Positions 21,701 to 33,975 of a stretch of 64,000 nucleotides of DNA are shown piece by piece. The position numbers were made by a program, and so were the translations under genes. Numbering within the stretch: the first letter of the stretch is position 1; each line of letters opens with the position of its first letter. The notes beneath the pieces are model-generated. The model had not been told where the DNA came from and ran no database searches. It saw nothing but the letters and a program-made list of their open reading frames with translations. The DNA comes from Symsagittifera roscoffensis (Eukaryota; Xenacoelomorpha; Acoela; Convolutidae): the NCBI RefSeq assembly GCF_963678635.1, contig NC_087067.1, forward strand, positions 17,429,639-17,493,638, read 5' to 3'.

Positions 21701-24700
21701 AAACTAAACTTTTTTTTTGCTCATTTTATATTGAACGCGAAAAGTGCCAACATTACAAGTTTTTTCCGTATCTTTTTTTTTGCAGTACGAGGCCAAACTG
21801 TGCACTGGATAGGTGCACAATTTTGTGTCGGTATGTTCCTGGATTCCAGAGACAAGTCTTAAACTTGGTAAAACTTTGTCGGAACGAACAAAGAGAATGA
21901 AATAACAAAAGAAGAATAAAAGGAGCGTCCTTGTTGCGGAATCCGCTCACAAATTACTCAGTTTGGCCTTGTAATGTGTTTCTGAGAAAAAAATGCTGTG
22001 AAAAACATGGAAATACAATATTTGAAAATTGGAAATTGTGTTTTAAAAAAGTCTCATGTGAGGTACCGTATAGACCAATAGAAAAATAGACCAATAGAAA
22101 AATCTGCACACAGAAATTAAATGACAAATTCAAAAATTAAGGCCTGCATCTACTATGCTCAAAATTTTTCGGCTGAAAATTTTGTTTCTTAAATGGTGAG
22201 TGATCTCCTCCCTAATTTGGTTTATGGGGAGATAGTTCAGTTGCTTCATGTTTATTTAGGATTTGTAAAATTTTAACCTATACAATAACATGAAGAACGG
22301 AATTGTAGAACACTTATCAGTTTTCTTTGACGGAATACTACCGCCGCACAATTGATTGGCACTAAAAATATGCCACCTTTTTAACCACAGCCAAACAAAT
22401 GATTATTTCTTCTGCGCCACAGGCTATTCTTCTAAGTAAAAACTTCGTTTCGAGCACTCACTTTTTTCCCATGTTCTGCGGTTTGCTTAAAATATTGCAT
22501 ATTTTTGAATTTGTTCCATTCCGCGAACCTTCGAAACAATTAACCATTTGTTCAAAACCTCCACTGACAATTAACGTGTATTCATTTTGACCATCTGTCG
22601 TCGCGGTTCCGGTTTGCTGTTTTTTTTTTTCACGGCTATTTTGAGTTTTGGTTTTCATTTCATCTACTTAAAAAGAAACTGTTCAAATTTAATTGATATA
22701 CTAAGTACCAACATTTTTATCAGATAAAAAGACTCTCAGTGAGTGATTTGAATCATAATCAAACTAAACTTTTTTTTTGCTCATTTTATATTGAACGCGA
22801 AAAGTGCCAACATTACAAGTTTTTTCCGTATCTTTTTTTTGCAGTACGAGGCCAAACTGTGCACTGGATAGGTGCACAATTTTGTGTCGGTATGTTCCTG
22901 GATTCCAGAGACAAGTCTTAAAACTTGGTAAAACTTTGTCGGAACGAACAAAGAGAATGAAATAACAAAAGAAGAATAAAAGGAGCGTCCTTGTTGCGGA
23001 ATCCGCTCACAAATTACTCAGTTTGGCCTTGTAATGTGCTTCTGAGAAAAAAATGCTGTGAAAAACATGGAAATACAATATTTGAAAATTGGAAATTGTG
23101 TTTTAAAAAAGTCTCATGTGAACAATTTATCCCCTGAATACGCCAATAGAACAATCTCCCCTGAAATTAAATGGCAAATTCAAGAAGTAAGGCCTGCATA
23201 TTGTATGCTAAAATCTGATTGGCTGAAAAGTATTACTTTTAATCAGGTGAACAATCTCCTCCCTTATTTGAGGGAAAAGATTGTTCACTTGGTCCAAATG
23301 AAATAGCGGTGTTCCATATCCCGAGAGCGTGTCTTCACTTCAGCCAAAATGCCGAAGGCTCGATGCCCAGTATGAATTCAAGCATAAAGCAGCATCTGCC
23401 AGCTCAGAAAATAACAAAGTTAGGCTCAGTGTAGTTTCTAGTCAGCGGAACAAACCGACTTCTACCCCAAGAGGTGAACAGCTTGTATTTAGATTCAATG
23501 CCTCGTTGATATGACCTTGATACTTGAATAAATTTAACGCTTTCATTATTTTAGATTTGTTTTTAGTTGAAAACATCAGCGTCGAGGTGAAGGATTTTTC
23601 GGAACCCCTGCTGGTCGATGATTCTATTAGTCGATTCAACTTTGTCGCCCAAGTTTTCTTTCCTCCAGGGTAAGCGAATTATTAGTCATCATTAGTCATC
23701 AAGGTGAATTGTGTTTACTTAAGTGTTATTCCTTGTAAATAAAGGGAGATTGGTAACAAAAAATATTTGTCCCAGATCAACACACACAGAATGACTTTAA
23801 TTTGTTACTCCAAATTAAAAACCACACTTTTTGCGGCTACTTAATATTAACAAAATGTGCAAATAGAATATCAGCTTTAAAAGGCCACAATTTACTAAAA
23901 TTTAATTTTTGTGCCCAGTGCGTAATTGTGACATGATCTAAAATAATTTCTAAACTATAGTGGAGTTTAATCTACTCTGCTAACCAGTCAATTAATGCAT
24001 TGCATGCTGCTCTTGGATGCATTCTGCTATTGGATGTGTTCTGCTCTTGGATGCGTTCTGCTATTGGATGCGTTCTGCTCTCGAGCCCCCGAAAGCGAAC
24101 GTTTCTGAACCGTGACAGAAATTAATAATCGAACACGAAAACAAATTCCAAAAACGAAAACAAACGCCAAAAACAAAAACAAAGTTTAAACTCAACAAAT
24201 TGAAATTCGATCAGCACAAAAGCTGTAATTTCTAAAACTGTGTCATTCATCTCGGATAATTTCTTTGTTCTGCTATTTTTTTTTTTTCATATAGGCATCA
24301 TTATTTTAAAAAATTTAATACAAATCTATGCACTACACCACATGAACCACGGAACCAGATCTTGATTGCCAGGAGACAATTAGGCTTGCAAATTTTTGAA
24401 AAAAATTGATATGATATATGTAGACGCAGCGAAGCAGAAGTGGTTTTTTCTCCAGACGAATTTCGACTTTTTAACTGGCTTTTGATTTTTGAAGAAATTT
24501 TTTAATAAATAATTAAAAACATGGGTTCTCTGAGCTTAAAATCAAAACAATAACTGTGGCAATTTTGTGCAAAATACAACGTTACGCGATTTAAAAGTGA
24601 GACTAAGCTGAACAGTTTGGAATAAATAGTTTAAGCTAATTAATAAATTTTTGTCAACACGTTGCGTAAACTAAAGTTAATCCAACTCAAAACTGATTCC

Positions 24701-27700
24701 AAATTTGGTCTTTCACCCTACGCGTAGCAAGGGTGTTGCAAGACGGTATTAGGTTTTTCTCCCGCAATTTTTTTTCCAGAATTTGTACCCAAAAATGTTT
24801 CACATGTTTTAGTTGCTTTATTATAAATTCAAATTTAAGAAGAATTATGCGCATTTGGCGCAGTGTTTAAACTCATGCTTGAAGCAACAAAGCCTGCGAA
24901 TTTGGCGTAGTCCTGTCTGCAAACTGAAGCTTTTCGGCTGCTTTGGACAATCGTCTCTCTGCTTATTTTAACCGCTTAAATCCCATGGAAAAGTATTTTT
25001 TGAATGTTTGCTTTTTTCTAGCCTTCCCAGCGCTTTTCGTTGAATTTCTAGAAGTGAAGATCGTTTTTTTAAGATTTTTGGTTTTTTTTGCAATTTTTTT
25101 CTTCAGTTTTTGATTTGTCTTCCAATGTTCTTCTAAACGTAGTCATTCGTTTTATTTGCAAGTGTTGCGCAGCTCAATTCGCCTCCGTATGAAACTCAAC
25201 CGTTATTTTGTATGAAAACATGCATATAGAATATCAGCTTTAAAAGGCCACAGTTAACTAAAATTTTATTTTTGTGCCCATTGCGTAATTGTGACATGAT
25301 CTAAAATAATTTCTAAACTGTAGTGGAATTTAATCTACTCTGCTAACCAGTCAATTAATGCATGCTGCGCTTGGATGCGTTCTGCTCTTGGATGCGTTCT
25401 GCTCTTGGATGCGTTCTGCTCTCGAGCCCCCGAAAGCAAACGTTTCTGAACCGTGACAGAAATTAATAATGGAACATGAAAACAAATTCCAAAAACGAAA
25501 ACAAACGTCAAAAACAAAAAGAAAGTTTGAAACACAACGAATTGAAACTTGATCAGCACAAAATGGACCAGCACAAAAGCTGTAATTTCTAAAACTGGGT
25601 CATTCATCTAGGATAATTTCTTGATTATGCTATTTTTTTTTCATATAGTCATCATTATTTTAAAAAATTTAAAACAAATCTATGCATTACACAACATGAG
25701 CCACGGAAACAGATCTTGATTGCCAGGAGACAATTAGGCTTGCAAATTAAAAAAACTTCTTATGATATATGTAGACGCAGCAAAGAAGAAGTGGTTTTTT
25801 GTCTCCAGATGAATTTCGATTTTTTTAACTGGCTTTTGATATTTGTAGAAATTGTTAATAAATAATTGAAAACATGGATTCTCTGAGCTTTAAATCAAAA
25901 CAATAACTGTGGCAATTTTGTGCAAAATACAACGTTACGCGATTTAAAAGTGGGACTACGCTGAACAGTTTGGAATAAATAGTTTGCGCTCATTAATAAA
26001 TTTTTGTCAACACGTTGCGTAAACTAAAGTTAATCCAACTCAAAACTGATTCCAAATTTGGTCTTTCACCCTACGCGTAGCAAGGGTGTTGCAAGACGGT
26101 ATTAGGTTTTTCTCCCGCAATTTTTTTTCCAGAATTTGTACCCGAAAATGTTTCACATTTTTTAGTTGCTTTATTATAAATTCAAATTTAAGAAGAATTA
26201 TGCGCATTTGGCGCAGTGTTTAAACTCATGCTTGAAGCAACAAAGCCTGCCAATTTGGCGTACTCCTGTTTGCAAACTGAAGCTTTTCGGCTGCTTTAGA
26301 CAATCGTCTCTTTGCTTATTTTAACCGCTTAAATCCCATGGAAAAGTATTTTTTGATTGTTCGCTTTTTTCTAGCCTTCCCAGCGCTTTTCGTTGAATTT
26401 CTAGAAGTGAAGATTGTTTTTTTAAGATTTTTGGTTTTTTTTGCAATTTTTTTGTTTCAGTTTTTGATTTGTCTTCCAATGTTCTTCTAAACGTAGTCAT
26501 TCGTTTTATTTGCAAGTGTTGCGCAGCTCAATTCGCCTCCGTATGAAACTCAACCGTTATTTTGTATGAAAACATGCATATAGAATATCAGCTTTAAAAG
26601 GCCACAGTTAACTAAAATTTTATGTTTGTGCCCATTGCGTAATTGTGACATGATCTAAAATAATTTCTAAACTGTAGTGGAATTTAATCTACTCTGCTAA
26701 CCAGTCAATTAATGCATGCTGCTCTTGGATGCGTTCTGCTCTTGGATGCGTTCTGCTCTTGGATGCGTTCTGCTCTCGAGCCCCCGAAAGCGAACGTTTC
26801 TGAACCGTGACAGAAATTAATAATGGAACACGAAAACAAATTCCAAAAACGAAAACAAGCGTCAAAAACAAAAAGAAAGTTTGAAACACAACGAATTGAA
26901 ACTTGATCAGCACAAAATGGACCAGCACAAAAGCTGTAATTTCTAAAACTGGGTCATTCATCTAGGATAATTTCTTGATTATGCTATTTTTTTTTCATAT
27001 AGTCATCATTATTTTAAAAAATTTAAAACAAATCTATGCATTACACAACATGAGCAACGGAACCAGATCTTGATTGCCAGGAGACAATTAGGCTTGCAAA
27101 TTAAAAAAATCTTATGATATTATGAAGAAGAAGTAGTTTTTTCTCCAGACGAATTTCGACTTTTTAACTGGCTTTTGATTTTTGAAGAAATTTTTTAATA
27201 AATAATTAAAAACATGGATTCTCTGAGCTTAAAATCAAAACAATAACTGTGGCAATTTTGTGCAAATTACAAAGTTACGTGATTTAAATGTGGGACTACG
27301 CTGAACAGTTTGGAACAAATAGTTTGCGCTTTTTAATAAATTTTTGTTAACACGTTGCGTAAACTAAAGTTAATCCAACTCAAAACTGATTCCAAATTTT
27401 GTCTTTAACCCTACGCGTAGCAAGGGTGTTGCAAGACGGTATTAGACTTTTCTCCCGCAATTTTTTTTTCCAGAATTTGTACCCGAAAATGTTTCACATG
27501 TTTTAGTTGCTCTATTATAAATTCAATTTTAAGAAGAATTATGCGCTTTTGGCGCAGTGTTTAAACTCATGCTTGAAGCAACAAAACCTGCGACTTCGGC
27601 TTAGTCCTGTTTGCAAACTGAAGCTTTTCGGCTGCTTTAGACAATCGTCTCTCTGCTTATTTTAGCCGCTTAAATCCCATGGAAAGATATTTTTTGATTG

Positions 27701-29123
27701 TTTGCTTCTTTCTAGCCTTCCGAGAGCTTTTCGTTGAATTTCTAAAAGTGAAGATCGTTTTTTAAGATTTTTGGTTTTTTTTGCAATTTTTTTTCTTCAG
27801 TTTTTGATTTGTCTTCCAATGTTCTTCTAATCGTAGTCATTCGTTTTATTTGCAAGTGTTGCGCAGCTCATATTCGCCTCCGTATGAAACTCAACCGATA
27901 TTTTGTATGAAAACTACTAGACATCTATCTTAGAGGACAATCGAAAGATACCAGCAGGCTGGCTTACATCTTTATAAATCTCCATACATATACTGACTGA
28001 AAATTCCTATTATGATCGCAAAACTTTATGTTAGCCGCTACGCCGCCTAATCGTTTATAATTCTCGACTTATTTTCAATTCAATTCAGCAACTTTTGAAT
28101 TTTTCAGAAAAATGATTTTTGATGTCCGTTTTTTGATATATTTTGAAAGTTACGCCTTCGACATGAAAATCACATAAAAATTAACGATGCATAACTAACG
28201 GTATGACAAAAAACAATTAAACTGAGAAAAAAAGTAAAAGTGTTTATTTGGCGATAGTTTTGAAAGGCATAAATTTTAAATAAAATTATTTGAAAATTAT
28301 TAAATACTCAAGTAGCTCCAAAACTGTTTTTCTTGAAACTTGAAATTTTTTTTGGTTGTATCGACATGTAAGCTGTGATGTTGCTTTTTTTATTCCGATA
28401 AACTGATAAAATTAACTTAGTAATAGTTCTAAAAACGAATAAGATTCTGACACTGCGGCACGACAAAACTGCATAATTTTTGAAAAAGCTTAGTATGTTT
28501 TTTTAGGTATTTTACCTTTATGAATGGAATCAAAACGACTCCTCATCAAAACTTTGAAAAAAGCTTATCCTATAAAGTGCATATGTCAAGCATTCAATCA
28601 TAAAATGAGCGATATTTAACTTTGTTTCAGGTTGCAAATAGATGAAAATTTCCTGCCTCGATATGACATTGCGCTTCTTAAACTTAGCAGTCCTGTGCGT
28701 GGCCAGTTTGAACTAATTGACCTCTGCAGTCGGAAAATAGGCGGGTGGCAACCTTTAGGGGCTATGGGCCTCGGGGCCATTTCCGGCCAGACTTTTGAAC
28801 TCCCCGATACTTTGCTAGAAACTGTTTTCCACGAAACCTATTTCCAATCTACAAATGTGTTTAACATGAGATTCTGTAAAGAGTATAATGTTTGCACTGA
28901 AAATTTGTTTCATGGCTCCAATATGTGCGCTATGGACCAAGGCGGGCCATTAGTGACCTACTACTGTGAGACATTTGTGCCTCAATGTTTGTATGGCGTG
29001 GCTAGTTTTTACTTGTCCAAAAATGGACATCCGAGGGACGCTTGCAATGGTGGCAGTACATTCACTAGTATTCCTTATTTTTACGAATGGATCAAAAACA
29101 CGATTTACTCGAACGATGGATGA
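18744..29123 (+). CDS. Serine protease homologue A (trypsin fold, catalytic His and Ser both replaced by Gln)
   Basis: Exons: 18744-19008, about 23344/23393-23473 (5' edge uncertain), 23567-23669, 28631-29123; phases 1, 1, 2 are compatible. Exon 1 starts with a signal peptide (MSMLKIFFVSLLLGALKTES). It continues through SSIVRGMPV at the position of the activation site, then HFCGGTLIELQWVVTAAQCV: the His of TAAHC is Gln82 (CAG, 18987-18989). Exon 4 has the Asp motif YDIALLKL (GAC, 28665-28667) and CAMDQGGPLV in place of GDSGGPLV, so Ser is Gln (CAA, 28938-28940). There is no Arg/Lys before IVRG, so trypsin-like activation is unlikely. Such serine protease homologues are non-catalytic cofactors or binders in other animals; the role here is unknown. 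The C-terminal half is a single exon, unlike paralogues B and C. Confidence 0.82.
19401..19550. mobile_element. Small inverted-repeat element (about 150 bp)
   Basis: AAAATTACACCCGTGAACGG at the left end pairs with CCGTTTTAAAAGGGTAATTT at the right end (about 26 bp, several mismatches). The interior is short, with TTGATTGAAAATCAA. No clear target-site duplication. Intronic in gene A. Confidence 0.5.
19695..20430. mobile_element. Tc1/mariner-like foldback MITE, complete
   Basis: About 300-bp arms in inverted orientation (left about 19697-19995, right about 20130-20428). Left end TACAGTGTTGATTTAAATTA, right end TAATTTAAATCAGCACTGTA: CAGTG...CACTG termini flanked by TA, the target duplication expected for the IS630/Tc1/mariner group. 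No transposase. A one-armed relative lies at 12121. Confidence 0.82.
21786..21830 (+). pseudogene. Exon-like 45-nt segment, copy 1
   Basis: TTTTTTTTGCAG acceptor and GTATGT donor bracket 45 nt, open in the phase set by gene A exon 1 (phase 1-1, symmetric), encoding RGQTVHWIGAQFCV. HWIGAQFCV loosely resembles QWVVTAAQCV of exon 1. It may be an alternative or relic exon. Confidence 0.4.
22845..22889 (+). pseudogene. Exon-like 45-nt segment, copy 2
   Basis: Identical 45-nt segment with the same flanking acceptor and donor, in the second tandem copy. Both could be spliced in without breaking the frame of gene A; neither is shown to be used. Confidence 0.4.
23857..27914 (+). repeat. 1.35-kb tandem triplication in the last intron of gene A
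   Basis: Units about 23857-25218, 25219-26573 and 26574-27914; units 2 and 3 are closest, unit 1 more diverged. Each starts near ATAGAATATCAGCTTTAAAA and carries a minisatellite of about 17-18 bp (TGCTCTTGGATGCGTTC) with a different copy number: about four to five in unit 1, three in units 2 and 3. Each also has a family R3-like stretch (GTAGCAAGGGTGTTGCAAGA ... CAATTCGCCTCCGTATGAAA). No exon is supported. Confidence 0.9.
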
Positions 29124-30489
29124 ACGAGTCCAAACTTCTTGTTTATTGGAATCTTTGTTTTAAGAATCAGAAAGCTGTAAGTTTTAATTCAAACTTTCAC
29201 AGATATCTTTTTATATTAGAGGCATTTCTATACATAAGTTTAGATTTAGTAGAAAAAAAAACATTTTTCTAGATCAAAACAACTATTTGTTGGGCGAATG
29301 TAATTAATCACTTTCAAAAAGCAATTTGAATATTCACAGTGTCTCTTTTGAGCCCAAACACGGTTGCTTCTATTACAATTAGAGTAAATAAATGTAATTT
29401 GAAGCATTTTTCTTAAGATATACAGAAAGAAGTTCAGCTTCTCCCTTAAAAAAGTGTTCCCATTCATTTGCAGCCAGTGTCAGCTGTAAACAAGCGAAGT
29501 CCATTAACCCTCCACCACTTTCATATAAAATAACCGCTTTTTTGCGCTACTTTTCCCGGTCGAAGTGTTCACTTCATTTTTCGACCATCTGGAACAAAAT
29601 TCGGTGTTTTGAGCTTCTCGGCTAATTTCTGGCATATTTTGACTTTCTTGACACAATGTAAATTGCTTCATCGTTGGACCCAAGCAAGATATATTTTGAA
29701 CTTGCCGGCCAAATTCGTTGATGTTTCGACTGCCTCGACAGATGAAACTGTGCTCCACCTCGTTCGACCCAAGTCAGATCAATTTCTACCGTCTTGGCTA
29801 TTTTGTGTGCTTTTTTACAGCCCGACTAAAATGTGTTTGATCGATTCAAGTTACATATAAATCTAAAATTTTGACATAGCAACTCTATGTTACAACCTTT
29901 GCGACAAAAACTATTAATTTCTAGGCAAAAGTTTCAATTCTGTTTCAAAACCCGGTGGTTTATCGTCTAGCATAAAACTCGACTAGTGTAAAATTTTTAC
30001 AGTTGAAAAAGTATCTGCAAGCATAAAAATCAAAATAGAAAATTTTAATATTTTCTAAATTAAAATCATTATACGCAAAAACAAATACTTACAAACAAGT
30101 CAGTTCTTTCACTTACTTAACTCTTTTTTTTTGCGCGGCAATTAGTGTTTGATCAAGCCATTACTGGTCGGGGTGTGACTGTTGATTAGTTTTTAAGGCA
30201 TCTAATTTGCCAGTTGATTGCCTAATTTGTCATTTACTCAGTTTTCTATTTCTCAGAAATGCAAATTTCAAGTTAAGCTGAGTCTTGTTTTGTGTTTCTG
30301 AGAAATAAAGCTATCAAGTGATGCTAGTCGTTTCACTTTCATGTTTCCGTAGATATTTTCGATACATTTCAATGTATGCTAGTCAAGCTTTATGCTAGTC
30401 GAGTGGTTACAGAAAGCTTTTATTTCAATTAGAAAGAAAAAAGAACAGACGCAAGTTCCGAAACGTTGTCCTCTTGTGATTCTTTTTGC
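29124..30489. other. Intergenic 3' flank of gene A
   Basis: No gene recognised. Candidate polyadenylation signals are weak. Degenerate short repeats at 29560-29760 give Cys/Gln-rich minus-strand reading frames without homology that I recognise. Confidence 0.3.
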
Positions 30490-31156
30490 TACCCGCACTA
30501 AATTTTCATGGATAATAATTGATTATATTGGATTATAATGGATTATAATCCATTTATTTAAATGTTTTGTGTGATTTTTCAATATTTGTGTGATTTTTCA
30601 ATATGATAAATTTTTCAAAAAAGTGCCAAAAAACTGCATTTTTGACCAGTTCCCCACGTCCCTACACTCCATAAGTACCCAACCCGACATTTTTTTCATG
30701 CGGAAAACTATCATGCCCTTTTTGAGATCATTAGTTGTTTTTCTCTAGTAGGGACGTGGGGAATTGGTCAAAAATGCAGTTTTTTGGCACTTTTTTGAAA
30801 AATTTATCATATTGGCCTCTTCAAAGTTACTACATTCTGGCCGCCCCTGGATGAACGTGTTCGTTCGAGTTTTGCAGAAAATAGCGAAAAGTAGAGTCAT
30901 TATCTACAAAATTTAATCAATTTTCCTGGATTTTAAGTTTAAAAAATAATTCATTCTATTGAAAACAAAAATGGATTGTTAGCTATTATAATGGATTTTT
31001 TTAAAGGAATTTTGTTTTTCGAAACTAATCAATTAAAATGGATTAAAAACCCATTACGTTGTCTAAATGTGCCATGATAATCAATTAGATAGACAACGTT
31101 TTAGTCAACAAAAATCCGTTATAATCCATTTTATTTATGAATTTTCGGTGCGAGTA
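30490..31156. mobile_element. TATAAT-rich element with TACCCGCACT termini, containing a nested foldback
   Basis: Left end TACCCGCACTAAATTTTCAT and right end (reverse complement) TTACTCGCACCGAAAATTCA form imperfect terminal inverted repeats. The interior is full of GGATTATAATGGATTATAAT-type motifs on both sides of the nested foldback. A related element with GCACTCAGTAAAAA ends lies at 47240-48814. The 4.36-kb segmental duplication breaks inside this element, so its right end is repeated at 35391-35526. Confidence 0.55.
30601..30812. repeat. 64-bp near-perfect inverted repeat (foldback)
   Basis: Arms 30601-30664 and 30749-30812 pair with one mismatch; the loop is 84 nt. The arm includes AAGTGCCAAAAAACTGCATT. 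No transposase or target duplication is evident. Confidence 0.85.
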
Positions 31157-32473
31157 AATCAGGTACTCTTGTTTAATGTCCATAATTTTGCTTTGAAAAT
31201 TCAGTAATTTCTGTCATTCACGTCTTTTCATTCACGTTCTTCCGTTTTTTCACGTGGTTAGTTTCAAGCGCTTCACTCCACTAACGTTTTTGTACCTAAA
31301 TAACACTATTCTAAATATTCATTAAAAAGAAAGTTGCAAATACGTGTTATAATTGTAACAATTTAGACTAAAATTCTATGTTAGGCCTGAGTTCTGCTTA
31401 TGGGTAAGTGAGGAGGCTGCAAATTTGTTGGTACACAAAAAACCAACATTCGTTTAGCTTTTTTTATTCGTTTAGCTTTAAGCTGCAAATAGGCCTAATA
31501 ATTGGATTTTAGAATAAAACTCCAGAACCAGACGAAGTTCTGCATCTGGTTCAGTGAAAAGTGCGGTACTGAAAAGTATAATTGAGATACTTTTTTCCTA
31601 TACTCCTGGTTGAGATTTGTTTTTGTTGGAATTCCAGATACGGTGTTCTTACTGTCCAGAAAAAAAGCACAAAACTATTCGGCTGATATGTCTTTGATAA
31701 CGGCATAAAATTTTCTAAATTGCTGCGCACAAAAAATCTTTTTCCTTCATGGTGTTTTTGAGCGGCGAGAATTTTAGCTGATAAAGTGTTTTCATGACTC
31801 AGTAACAATTTAAAATGCGAAATGATATACCTCAGTAATTTGCATTTGAATTTGTTTCTTCTTGCAGTAAAAATCCTACGATTGGGGTATTACTGTTTGC
31901 TGATTCTGTTGAAATTTAGTTTTCAAGCAGTTAAGCAGGAATCCGCTGAACTTAGAAAAAACTTGATAGTCAAAATACTAAAAAGTTCGCTGACCAAGCG
32001 ATTGAGCATAAATTTAAAATGCAGACACTTTACCTTGTAATTAGACTACCCGGAAAACAAGTTCGAGGTTGTTAACAGATTCTGTGATCTAAATAGGTTG
32101 TTTTTGCTATATCCCATGATTTGATTTGCCAACCGACAAAGTGAGAACCAACATCGGAAACTCTTGTTGGTGAAAAAACTGCGAAACAATAGATATGTGC
32201 ATTAAGCCGCTTCTTAATGTGAAATGAGGATCAATAGATTAACTTGTGCGTTTTTGCGCCGGATTTGTGCTCCCTCAACAGAAACTCGGAGATAGTCAGT
32301 TGGCAAAACTTTGAATCAATTTAAAACCCACTCAACCATGATTTGGATTCCAAAAAAAAACGATTCGAAAAACTCCATTTTAAGAAAAGAAGCCTGCATT
32401 TTGTTGTTTTTTCAGACTAATAAACACAAAGTTTACAAAATAACCTGAACTATCAATTCAGTTCTAATGCTCT

Positions 32474-33543
32474 TAAGGCTGTGCGATGCAGTTTTTTTCA
32501 AAATCGATGCGATGACGATGCAATGCGGAAAAATTCATCGCTATTCGATGAATTTTCGATGCAAAGCAAAATTTGAAACAGAGAAACAAAATTTTATTTT
32601 AAATTCTCACGCAAGAAAAGTAGCATACGAAAAATTACGGGAGATAATGTTTGTCGTGCTGATGTTACTATATTACTCGCATCAGACCATACTCTCTCGC
32701 TGGGAACAGCAGTTCCAGGAATACACAGTAAATTTTCTGCGAGTTTGGCAACTTTTGGGAATTTTTCACAGTTTTCTTCCAGTAGAGAAGCCGGTTTTCG
32801 TTCCTTTCAAGGTATTTTTCATGAAGATACTGTTCAAGCTCTCTGTGGAATAGTGTTCTCGTTTGTCTTGAGCTGCAACGGTGCGAATTAGTTTTCTGAC
32901 AATTGCATTAGTTGTGGTAGTTGGGCGCAAGAAAGCTCCAATTTACACTTATTGCACACGCAAGTTTCTCCGGAAGTTGACTTGATAAAAAAAATCCAGA
33001 CTGCTGAGTTCATTCTGACAAAAATTGCTAAGTTAGAAGATTCTCAGAGACGTAATTAATATTAACGCGTTATAGCTGTAACGCATTTTTCAGTAAAACT
33101 AAGTTAGAAGGCTATTTCCAATCACTTAAGTGTTAGCTATTCACTTAAGAGTTAAACTTTGCAAATCTCGGAGAGGTCTCGGAATACAAGCGCTATTAGT
33201 AAGGTTCTATAACTTGGCATACAAATCACTGATACTGCTCCGAACCATTTGACCGGAATGAAATTTCGAATTCTAATTGATTTTCCATGAGAAACTACAA
33301 TTTGTAAATGTATTTGTCAATCAGTTGTACTTTACTGATTTCAATTAAGACTTATTTAGTTATTTTAATTTTATTAATGACGTAATTATTGTATAAACAC
33401 GTTATAGCTGTAGCGCATTTCTCAGAAAAACGCAGCTGCCAATCGTCGATCATCGAATAATTTTTGCATCGACTTTCGATTCGATGACGATGAATGCCCT
33501 TGCATCGATATTCGATGCAAAATCGATGCAGCGGACAGCCTTA
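32474..33543. mobile_element. Non-autonomous hAT element, copy 1 (1,070 bp)
   Basis: Terminal inverted repeats TAAGGCTGTGCGATGCA / TAAGGCTGTCCGCTGCA (right end read in reverse complement), flanked by the perfect 8-bp duplication AATGCTCT (32466-32473 and 33544-33551). Sub-terminal ATCGATGC/GCATCGAT motifs repeat at both ends. Internal reading frames (one of 128 codons) match no transposase that I recognise. Confidence 0.85.
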
Positions 33544-33975
33544 AATGCTCTGTTACAACAATTTGCTAATATTACCTTAAATTTAGCAATTTTTAACATA
33601 ATTCAATTGCCCCTTCTAAAAAACAAGAGACATTTTTTTGAATTTAATTGTTTTATTATGGTTCATGAAATACTTTACTTCAAACGTTGTGGTATTATGC
33701 ACAAAAATCGGCTATCTTTGTTGTTCCAACCAATGAAAATGGGGAGCAACCTTGTCTTTGGAAGTGACACTTTTTTTCTGCTATTACTGATATTCGGTCA
33801 ATTTTATCAATTTCACCACGTAACTGCTATAAATGCTATTTCTGCTATTTATAAAGTCATTTTTGGTCTTTCTCAGAATTTAACTAACTAATACCTACAT
33901 TTCTGAGAAATGAAATTTCAATTGTGATGCTTTTCAAATAATTCTGAGAATTACGTGAGCCAGTAAGCCACGTAA

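Larger units (their letters stand above)
21029..23118 (+). repeat. 1.06-kb tandem duplication inside gene A
   Basis: Copy 1 is about 21029-22058 and copy 2 about 22088-23118, offset 1059-1060 bp, nearly identical over the whole length, so recent. A diverged third partial copy of its left part follows at 23118-23290. Each full copy holds an exon-like 45-nt segment (see separate entries). The block just upstream (20890-20915) resembles exon 1 of gene A, sharing GAAAGCAAGGTGTTTGTTT. Confidence 0.9.

Noticed and set aside
25335..26961. Repeated minus-strand frames of 90 codons (25335-25607 and 26689-26961)
   Set aside because: They coincide with the tandem triplicated block and its minisatellite; repetition, not selection, explains their similarity.
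23857..27914. Possible CRISPR-like array (regular repeats)
   Set aside because: Units are 1.35 kb with no short direct repeats separated by unique spacers, and the context is animal intronic DNA.
32467..32853. A 128-codon + strand frame, repeated at 36838-37224
   Set aside because: It starts within the terminal inverted repeat of the non-autonomous hAT element and matches no transposase; its conservation is explained by the segmental duplication.
33484..33891. A 135-codon + strand frame, repeated in a shorter form at 37855
   Set aside because: It runs across the right end of the hAT element into flanking DNA and is frameshifted between the two copies, so it is not a maintained gene.
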